Shown here one piece after another: positions 55,065-64,000 of a stretch of 64,000 nucleotides of DNA. The stretch comes from Cephalotus follicularis (Eukaryota; Streptophyta; Magnoliopsida; Oxalidales; Cephalotaceae), in the NCBI GenBank assembly GCA_001972305.1, contig BDDD01001605.1, positions 1-64,000 on the forward strand. Reading direction: 5' to 3'. The notes beneath the pieces were generated by a model, which was not told where the DNA came from, did not search any database, and saw only the letters and a list, made by a program, of their open reading frames with translations. Made by a program: the position numbers and the translations under genes. Each line of letters starts with the position of its first letter. The first letter of the stretch is position 1.

Positions 55065-56287
55065 TTTTTGTATGCCAGCTTTTTTTTTTTTTTTGCCTTG
55101 TAATAATTTTCCCTTTCTTGTATTTGTAATCTTCAGCTTATGAATAAAGAAAGACCTTTCTGCATTCTCTGACTTTGTCTTTGATTTTTTACCTTGTGTG
55201 CTTGAGCTCTGCATGTATGAATGTGTTAAGAATTCCCTTAGGAATTCTAGCTTTGCCCAAGTTACTGACTCCTCTGAAGAAGCGTACACTTAAGCTTAAC
55301 GATGCTTGTTGGACACTGTTTTGATAGCACTTATGTAATTTATCAAAGATATTAATAAAAGACCTTTTGTATTCTCGGATCGTATCTTTGGTTCGTTTCT
55401 TGCATTGTGTTTGAGCTTTGCGTACACATACTTGTGTTGATAGTTCCCTTAGGAATTTTAGCTTAGCCCAAATCATTAACTGTTTGTAGATGAGATCATT
55501 TAAGCTTGGCAGTCCTCGTAAGACACTTCACTTCGAAGGCGCTTAAGTAATTGTAACTTAGTCTTCAAGAATTTTGCTGTACTCATAGATTAAGTTCTTG
55601 GTCTTCTGGGACAAGTTCCTATGAGTTTGCCGAGGAGAGTGTTGTCTGACCTATTAGGTTTTAGGACAGGTCGGGTGAGGTTGCAGTCCACATAGGGACA
55701 CTTGTATTAAAGTGCTTAGTCCGATGAGCTTGATCGTTGTGACTTCCCATGGATTCGCCTTTCAAGTCACGACTTTAGGTCTGGTTGGACAAGTTCCCAT
55801 GGTATTGTCAATCAGAGTTTGCTCCCTAGGGAGTCTTGGTGCTTCCTTGGAAGCCTTTGGACGATCCTCGGAAGGAGTCCTTCGCATTTATGATTTTAGA
55901 TGCTCCCCGGGAGGAGTTGCTCCTCGGAAGGAGGCTTTTATATGCTTCTCGGAAGGAAACTTTTGTGTGCTCCTCGGAAGGAGGCTTTTGGGCATGCGTC
56001 CTCGAGTGTTTTCTCGGACATTTGTTACCTCAGTCTGTTCAAGTCCTCGGCTTGTGTTGGTTTCCCTTTGAGAGTTAGTCTTTGTAAGACTTGGAAAGCC
56101 TTGGATCTCTAAATTCCCCCTTGGGGGCATGATCCGAGATGCTTAGAGTAAATATTGAGGGAGTTGATCGGTGGCTATTCAGAGGTTTGAGGACATGAAC
56201 ATTGAACCTCTGGTCCCTTGCAAACTTGGAACTATGATATTGAACGCAAATTTTGAAAAATTCAACTTCATTCAGTACATCTTACAA
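55065..56287. other. G5 spacer between antisense gene and integrase
   Basis: Non-coding. A T14 run lies just after the antisense stop (about 55081-55094), and the minisatellite is at 55864-55990. Confidence 0.7.
55864..55990. repeat. G5 minisatellite
   Basis: Five degenerate units with core GCTCCTCGGAAGGAGGCTTT, spacing 25-40 bp. Confidence 0.8.
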
Positions 56288-59200
56288 TCATTGATAGTAT
56301 TTCCTCAGATGCTCGACATTCCAAGCTCTGGCAATCTCCCTACCCCCAAAGGTTTCAAGTTTGAATGTTCCTTGGCGGAGGACCCTTTTGATTTTGTATG
56401 GCCCTTCTCAGGCAAGGGCTAGTTTTCCTCTGGTATCGGGTGGATCTGCAATGGCTGAGTTGCGTAGGACTAGATCTCCTTGTCTTAGTGGCCTAGGGCT
56501 TACCCTTTTGTTATAGTAGAGGCTCACTTTCTGCTGGTAGGCTGCAACTCTGATCGCAGCCTTATCTCTTAGTTCTTCCACTAGGTCGAGGATGCATCTG
56601 AGGCCTTCTTCGTTATTGTCTTCAGTAAAATGTACAACTCTTGGTGATTGTACTCTAATCTCCACTGGTATCATAGCCTCTGCCCCGAAGCATAGACTGT
56701 ATGGGGATTCACCGGTTGTAGTCCGAGGAGTTGTTCTGTATGCCCATAGCACGCTTGGTAGCTCCTCCGTCCATCTTCCTTTGCTATCTTCTAAGCGCTT
56801 CTTGAGGCCCGAGATGATTTCTCTGTTGATCAACTCGGCTTGACCATTGCTTTGGGGGTAGGCTACTGAGGCAAGCCTATGTTCTATCCTCCACTCTTTG
56901 CAAAAGTCATGGAAGGCTTGGCAATCAAACTGCTTACCATTGTCTGTGACAATTGTCCTCGGGACTCCGAATCTGCAGATGATTGACTTCCATACGAAGC
57001 TCTCCGTGTTCTTCTCTATAATTGTGGCCAGAGGTTCTGCTTCCACCCATTTAGTGAAGTAATCCACTGCTACAATGAGGAACTTCCTATGGCATGTCGC
57101 CATAGGTAATGGTCCGACAAAGTCCATTCCCCATTGTGCAAAGGGCCATGGGGCCGTGATAGACTTCAGAGGTTGAGAAGGTCTTCTGCTTATGTTCGCG
57201 TTCCTCTGACACTTGTCACACTTTCTTACCAGGTCTACAGCATCTTGATGCATAGTTGGCCAGTAGTAGCCTTGCCTCAACAGCTTGTGAGACAATGTCC
57301 TGCCCCCAGTGTGGTTGCCACAAATTCCTTCATGGACCTCCCTTAGAGCGTAATCGGCCTCTGAGGGGTTCAAGCACCTCAGCCAAGGGAAAGAGAAAGA
57401 TCTTTTCTAAAGGATCCCATCTCAGAATTGGAATCTGTTTGCTCTGTAGACCAGTTTCCTCGCCTCCATGGGATCCTCGAGCAGGATCCCGTTCCTCAGC
57501 CAATTGATAAAGGGAGTCATCCAGTTTGGCTCTTGTGGTACATCTATGTCCATTACCTCTACTTCAGAGATGGTGGGCCTGTCCAAGTAGTCTACTAGCA
57601 CGGTTTGATTCTTCTCCAACTCCTCTGTCGCTGCTAGTTTTGATAACTTGTCTGCTCGGGCGTTCTCTGCCCTGGGTACTTTCACAATCCTTAAAACTTC
57701 GAATGGTTTCTTCATGCCCCGAAAATGGGATAAGTATTTTATCATAGGGTCTTCTCTGGCCTCATACTCCCCATTTTCCAAACCAACCACTAGCTGAGAA
57801 TCACTTGAGGCTTCTATCTTTTGCACCTCCAAGTGCTTTGCGATCGTCAGTCCAGCTATCAGAGTTTCCCACTCAGCTTCGTTATTTGTAGCTTTAAACT
57901 TAAACCTCAGGGCATACTCCAACGTCCAACCATCTGGACTCGTCAATACTAACCCTACTCCACTGCCAGTGATGCAGGATGAACCGTCCATGGATAACTT
58001 CCAAATTCCCCTCTCGCTCTCGGAGGGGTCCTCCTCCATACACTCCGTAGGTGTATTATCTCCAACAAAGTCGGCTAGTACCTATGATTTGATTGCTGGT
58101 CTGGCTTCGAACTTCACATTATAGTCGCCTAGCTCGACTAACCACTTGTTTAACCTGCCTGAGGTGTCAGGCTTGGCAAGAATTTGTTTGAGTGGTTTGT
58201 CAGTCAGAACCTTGATTGTATGGGCTTGGAAATATGGTCTCAATTTTCTGGCCGAGATGATCAATGCATAGGCATACTTCTCCAGCTCTGGGTACCTCCC
58301 CTCGGCATCGTTCAGAGCCTTGCTCACGTAGTATACTGGCTTTTGAACTTTTTCCTCTTCTTTTACTAGCACTGCACTCACTACGCCCGAAGTGGCTGCA
58401 AGGTACAAATACAAGTCTTCCCCATCCTTGGGTTTCGAGATCAGAGGAGGGGAAGCCAGGTATTCCTTCAACTTGTCGAAAGCCGCTTGACAGTCGTCTG
58501 ACCAAGAAAATCCCTTGGGATCTCTAAGTATTTTGAAAAAGGGAAGGCACTTCTCTGCTGACTTCGACACAAACCTACTCAGGGCTGCAATCTTCCCATT
58601 TAATCTCTGGACATCCCTGATGGTTTGAGGAGGCCTCATGCTTTGAATTGCCGAGATCTTCTCCGGGTTGGCCTCTATTCCTCTGCTAGATACCATGAAT
58701 CCGAGGAACTTTCCAGAGGTGACCCCAAACGTGCACTTGGACGGATTGAGTTTCATATTATACATCCTCAGCACCTCAAACGTTTCCTCCAAGTCTTTTA
58801 TGTGAGGGCTCCTGGCTAGGGTCTTGACGAGCATGTCGTCGATGTAGACCTCCATATTTTTCCCAATTTGAGGCTCAAAGATTTTGTTCACCAGACGCTG
58901 GTAGGTGGCCCCTGCGTTCTTCAAGCCGAAAGGCATAATCTTGTAGCAATACATTCCTCGGTCCGTTATGAATGCTGTCTTGTTCTCGTCAGACTTGTAC
59001 ATGGGAATTTGATTATATCCCGAGTAGGAGTCCAAGAAGCTTAATATTCTGTAGCCCGAGGTTGCATCCACCACCTGGTCTATCTTTGGGAGAGGGAAGT
59101 GATCCTTTGGATAAGCTTTGTTGAGGTTTGTGAAGTCGATGCACATACTCCACTTGCCATTTGCTTTTTTTTACTAGCACTGGGTTCGCCAGCCAGTCTG

Positions 59201-61947
59201 AGTAATGCACTTCCCTTATGAACCCTGCCTGTAATAGCTTGCTCACCTCCTCTGCTATTGCCTGTTGCCTCTCTGGGGAAAAGTTCCTCTTCTTTTGTTT
59301 GGTCGGGGGCCTGGCTGGCTCCACGCTTAGTTTGTGAACTATTACGTCTGGCCTGATCCCAGGGACCTCCTCTGCCGACCAGGAGAAAACATCTTTATTA
59401 TTTCAGAGGAATGTTATTAATTCCCCCTTCTCCGCCTCTCCAAGTTGTGAGCCAACTTGGAACACTTTCTCATTGTCGCCCTCTTCCATGGGCACTTGGA
59501 GCACATCCTCAACAAGTTGTGGGCGCTCAGGTTCCACGTCTCCTCTGAGCTCCACGTTCGCTATGGGAAGTACTTTGTCCTTTTCACTGTCCGAGATGGC
59601 AGTTCTGTAGCATTGGCTTGCTGCCTGTTGGTCTCCTTTGACCTCCCCCACGCCAAACCTTGTTGGAAACTTCATCAATAAGTGTCTCGTAGACACTATG
59701 GCCTCCATTAAGTTCAGACCTGGCCGCCCCACTATAGCATTGTAAGGGCTGGGTGTGTCCACCACCAGGTTGTGTCATCTCTACCTGAGTCTGGCGTGGG
59801 GCCGTGCCTGCAACCATGGATAGGTTGATGGATCCCAGAGGATGGATCGTCTCAACTGCAAAGCCAACCAGTGGGGTCTTCACGGGCTTTAGCTGGTCTA
59901 CCGGTATCCTCAGCTGATCAAATGCGTGTTTATATAGGATATCGGCCGAGCTGCCACTGTCAATAAGAATTCTCTTCATGGTGAAGAGTTCCACCAGAAG
60001 AGTTACCACCATTGGATCATCGTGAAGGAGACGTACTCCCTTATAGTCCACCTCCGAGAAGGTTATCGCCTCCTCATCTCCACCAGTTTTGAGCCTTTTG
60101 CTGTGATGGACTTGTTGCACAGCAAGGGACTGTCTCCCGTAGACCTTTCTCGCATTTTTATGGTCGCCACCAGATGCGACCCCCCCAGAGATGGTGTGGA
60201 TGACACCTCTGGGTTGCTGCTGCTGCTGCTCCTCCTCCTGTTGCCGAGGAGCCTCTTCTCTTCTCTGCTCCCTTCTTCCTTGGGGAGCATCTCTGTCTAT
60301 ATATTTGCGTAGATGTCCCTTTCTGATCAGATCCTCAATATGATTCTTCAGCTACTTGCACTCCTCGGTATCATGCCCGTGGTCACGATGGTACCGACAG
60401 TATTTCTCCACGTCCGTCCTCTCGGTCGAAGACCTCAACTTCTCAGGCCACTGGAAAGGGACTTTATCTTGCTCCACGGCAAGTATTCTGGTGCGTGTGT
60501 CCAGGAGGGGGGAAAAGTTGTTGTAAGATGGGATCGGTACCCCTCCCCTGGATGAACCCTCACGTCTGGAGAGTTTATGTCTAAGGTCTTCGTTGGTCAA
60601 CTCCGACCTCTCCTTCCTTTTCCCTTTCCTCTCGGGAGCATTTCGTGAATGCTCCCGTTTCTCCTCCTGATGGCCAGACCAGGGTGTCTTTTATTTCCTG
60701 GATGCCATCTCTTCCTCGGCATTGACATATTTCTCTGCTCTCCTTAGCAGGTCTGCCATGTCTGTCGTGGGTCTCTTTAGAAGAGTGAAGATGAAGGATG
60801 AGTTTCTCCTCAGCCCGCTGTTCAAAGCTGCCAGTGCAAAGGATGGCTACAAATCTTTCATTGTGAGAGATTCCCTGTTGAATCTGGTAAGGTAATCCCT
60901 CAGTGACTCATCTTTACCCTGCACCACGTTGATCAAGTGGGTGGAGTTCCTCCTCTGCATGGTACTGTTGAGAAACTTAGTTACGAACAGTTCCGTAAAC
61001 TGATCGAAGTTCTCCACCAAATCCTTTGCCAAGGTGAAATACCATGACTGGGCAGCTCCAGTCAAGGTCGCTGGGAATCCTCGGAAAAGCATAACGTCCG
61101 AGGCCTGGTACATCCACATAGCTTGAATGTAAGAGCGTACATGCTGGATAGGGTCCGTGGACCCTTCATATTTATCGAGTCTTGGGTATCGAAACCCGCT
61201 GAGGACTTGCTCTGCCATGATTTCGGACGTGAAGGGGTGGGCGCTAATGTTTCGCACCTCGGACATATGCCCCCTGTGCTGTTCCGCTCCTCGAAACCTT
61301 CTTTCCAACTCAGCAAGCTTTCTATCCACTGCGTGCTCCACATCCTCTATGTTCCTAGCCCTGCAAGAAACACGTGACCCTCCAGCTGCTGAGGCTGGGG
61401 GGTCAACCCTGCTTCCTCGTGCTGTACCAGCTCTACGCGGAGCATTGGAGCGCACTTGCGCCTCCTCTGCTCCCCTGGCTTCTTGCCGAGGATCCACGTC
61501 CATGGCCTGGTGTTGAGGGCGCGCTCTCTTGGGATCGTTGGGTTGATCCCGGGCAGTTGAGGACTCTACCCTCTGAGAGGCATTGATCCCAGGTCTCCTC
61601 CCCAGGGGAATGTTGTCCCCTGACCGCCTAAGGGGAAGTTCGTCTCCCCTCGATGGGTTTCGCCTGGCACCTCACGGGTGCCGTGTCTCCACCTCTGGTC
61701 TGCTGGGACCAGAAACTCCTCGGACCACCTGCTGGACAGGCCCGACTTGCTACTGTTGGTTGGCTAAAGTTGTGACCAACAGGTTCGTGATACGCTCCAT
61801 TCCCTGGAGGAGTTGATTGAGTTGTTCCCCTGTGACGGGAGCTTGTTCTTGGACCGCCGCTTGGACGGCTTCTGGGAGAGGAGCTATGACCTCTTGTTGT
61901 TGACTGTCTGTGGCTCCAAACTGGTTGTTATTCTTCCTCGGAGGCAT
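56288..61947 (-). pseudogene. G5 gag-pro-pol polyprotein
   Basis: MPPRKNNNQ at 61947 to the HLRKYYQ stop at 56288. Domain order as in G2; protease LIDSGSSADIL near 59940-59975, RT YIDDM at 58832-58846, archaeal-type RNase H about 58000-57620, integrase about 57390-56288. At least ten nonsense codons; clear ones are at 61750, 61672, 60847, 60352, 59403, 58082, 57422 and 56408. +1 frameshifts lie near 59774 (end of protease) and at a T8 run near 59168 (before RT). The most damaged coding region of the family here, although its LTRs still have equal length. Confidence 0.93.
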
Positions 61948-61973
61948 GATTATCAATGACTTTTTGCTGCGTT

Positions 61974-61990
61974 TCCCACAGACGGCGCCA
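61974..61990 (-). other. G5 primer binding site
   Basis: Minus strand TGGCGCCGTCTGTGGGA, two bases from the LTR. Confidence 0.75.
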
Positions 61991-61992
61991 AC

Positions 61993-62869
61993 TGTTGATG
62001 CAAAAATCCTTCCCTCAACTGTACCCCACGTGTAAGGGCTTAATTTGTTTAGGGAAACGCTACGATAATGCTCCAAGGAGAAGGTAGAAGATGGTTGTGA
62101 ATGATTTCCCTGCACAGAGGAACAAATACGTTGAAGGTCCAGGAGGTTGTTCTTGCGGGGACACTCCGACGCTCAAGTTAGGCCTTTTGCACAGTGTAAA
62201 CAAGGTTCTTTGAGAGAAAAAATGGCTGACCTTTGTTCCGGCTATTGAACCAGTATATATAGGATAGGAGTGTAACTGTCTGAGCGTGAAATGCAGAGGT
62301 GATAGATGTCCCCTAAGGAAATACCGATGATCTCGGGAGTTCCCTTATCTCCACCTGATTTATCGCTACTTTCCTTGTAGGTAGTTCATTTTATCTTATC
62401 TTCCATATTTAGGAAAGGTAAATCCCTGGAAAGTAGGCTGGTATTATGGCATCGTCCTGCCGAGGACGAGGAGAAAAAGACTTCTGGTTATTTATCTTCT
62501 TTAAGGTCTTCAAGTTCCAGGGCTTCTTTTGGGGCCGGCGCCTGAAGCAGTAGGTCCTCTGCCAAACTGCCGAGGAAGGTATCTGCTAAAATGCAGATGA
62601 GGAGGAAGGCCTTTGGCCTGGTCCTCGGCACCAACGCTAGGAAAGAGGTCCTCGGCACTTATGCCGAGGAGGGTGGATTATACAACACCACTAATGGGGA
62701 GTTTCTCGGCGCTGACACCGAGGTGGAAGTCTCCATCTACTTCTCCTCATAGGGCTTGATAAGCCTCCTCTGACTGGTATCCATATAAACTTTGAATCAC
62801 TTGGACACTTGGCTATGTCTACGAAGGACACGTGTCGTTCTTGGTATGATTTAATTTTTCCCCATATCA
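61993..62869 (-). repeat. G5 5' LTR
   Basis: 877 bp. TATATATA 62254-62261, hairpin CCTCGGCA-CTTA-TGCCGAGG 62650-62669, G-box GACACGTGTC 62827-62836. Confidence 0.95.
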
Positions 62870-62961
62870 CTTTACATCATCAAAGATAAAAAAAAAAATA
62901 CAAAAACAAAGCAATCACATTATTATAAAGAAAAGTTTTGTTGTAGTAGCCCACCGATATC

Positions 62962-63740
62962 TAGGGATGCAAACGAACCAAACCGTTCGTGAACAGCTCG
63001 CGACTTGCCTCGATAAAAGTCGATAAATACTCGTTCATGTTCGTTCATTAAGTTTAATGAACGAACACGAACACGATTTTAAAACTCGTTAGCTTAACAA
63101 GCCAAGTTTGAACATTGTTGAGCTCGACTCATTAATGTTCGTGAACAGTTCATTCAGAGATCGTTAAGGACTCGATTATAATATAGTTAATAATTCAATT
63201 GTAGACTCGTTTATAATTCAATTAGAGACTTGTTAAGAGATTAATTATATATTAATACATATATTTTTTGTCTTTCTATTATTAATTTTTCAAATTTGTT
63301 CTTATACAGGACATTATATGGATTTTTTATTTTATTAATTATTCTAATTTGTTCTTGTACAACATACTATACATCTTTGAATCTATAAAAAGACAAATCC
63401 AATAAGATACCTTTTATAAGATATAGTATAGAATATAGAGCATTTTAAAAATTAACTAAATTGATCTTGGATGAATAATATTGGATTTGCATTTTTATGT
63501 TGTTTGATGACTTGTAAAAATTATTTGAGAAGATTGAAGGATTGATATTCAATTTAATTATTCTGTTATTTTTTTTTAAGAAACTAAAAACAATTATTAG
63601 CAAAGTTTAGTTCAAACTCTTATTTTTCCCATCGAGCCAAACTTGAACAAGAAATTTTTAAGCCCGTTTAAAGCTCGAGCTCGACTCGAGTTCGAAAAAG
63701 TTCGATTCGAACTCGAACTCTATAAAATCTCATAAAGCTC
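62962..63740. repeat. GTTCG-rich repeat, possible hAT-type non-autonomous element
   Basis: Begins TAGGGATGCAAACGAACC, similar to terminal ends of plant hAT elements, and is rich in GTTCGTGAAC, GCTCGAGCTCG and TTCGAACTCGAAC words. A 28-bp hairpin GTTCGTTCATTAA-GT-TTAATGAACGAAC lies at 63039-63066. I could not find a matching right terminus, so it may be truncated or misassigned. No ORF. Confidence 0.4.
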
Positions 63741-64000
63741 GTGATATGCCCGGACCCAGCCCGACTGGAATCCGTCGCGTCCGCTACGAGGCCAAGCCTT
63801 CCATCAGAGACTCACCTCGTAAGTTCAGCAGAACAGAGATTCAGAAATACATTTTAAAATAGAGAAATTCTTCAAAACAGAAAGAAAACAGAAAAGTTTC
63901 TTGACAAACTTGAAAATAATTCTAACTCTTAAAATTTTACAAAAATCGGGCATATAGTATTCGTTTATAGGACTATGCCTCCTGTAAATAAAAACACAAT
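63741..64000. other. Unresolved right edge
   Basis: A change to a GC-richer stretch (TGCCCGGACCCAGCCCGACT) and then A-rich DNA. It could be the start of another LTR that runs off the window; nothing coding is visible. Confidence 0.25.

Larger units (their letters stand above)
51257..62869 (-). mobile_element. G5: full-length Tat-like Ty3/gypsy element
   Basis: 11.61 kb, minus orientation, TSD CTTTA (51252-51256 and 62870-62874). The order mirrors G2. Closest to G1 in LTR sequence. Confidence 0.96.

Noticed and set aside
1-64000. tRNA or rRNA genes
   Set aside because: I saw no cloverleaf-compatible box A/B pair or rRNA core sequence; the tRNA-like text is limited to primer binding sites.

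Overview
The window is nuclear DNA from a plant, most likely a eudicot: plant LTR retrotransposons, GT-AG introns, TATAAAAGG promoters, AATAAA poly(A) signals and a CLE-type peptide hormone gene all fit this, and nothing looks bacterial or organellar. By my coordinates about 85% is LTR retrotransposon. I name five Ty3/gypsy copies of one Tat-like family G1-G5 and one Ty1/copia element C1.

Layout: the 3' part of a foreign LTR (1-302) abuts truncated G1 (303-1661, minus). A MITE (1728-2271) lies in AT-rich DNA. Duplicated unit A (about 2365-17343) carries CLE gene copy 1 (16040-16546) and is split by G2 (3658-15926, minus, TSD ACCTT), which ends 114 bp before the CLE start codon. C1 (17500-22523, plus, TSD CATGG) follows, then a GC-rich gene-free stretch and a possible solo LTR (23456-24236). 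Unit B (about 24247-50793) carries CLE copy 2 (49677-50051) and is split by G3 (24368-36938, plus, TSD GTTAT, itself holding a 939-bp solo LTR with TSD GGATC) and G4 (37111-48577, plus, TSD CTTAT). Next come two exons of a SAMHD1/VEN4-like dNTPase, G5 (51257-62869, minus, TSD CTTTA), a GTTCG-rich hAT-like repeat and unresolved DNA to the end.

The host genes are the two CLE precursors. Each has a signal peptide followed by four (copy 1) or three (copy 2) CLE-like motifs separated by a conserved spacer, so one precursor could release several related peptides. They sit in a 2.5-2.7 kb tandem duplication that has since been spread to 33.6 kb by insertions.

The second point of interest lies inside the Tat-like elements. 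Every copy that reaches the region carries, between integrase and the 3' LTR and on the strand opposite gag-pol, a three-exon gene with its own TATA box, two GT-AG introns of conserved position and its own poly(A) signal. In G3 its protein begins MARTKQTAR, identical to the start of histone H3; G4 has MARTKRTTR. Both continue into a Lys/Ala-rich segment resembling a linker-histone tail. All copies here are damaged, so any function belongs to an intact relative elsewhere. Everything was read by eye; similarity statements are comparisons among copies inside this window plus family knowledge.
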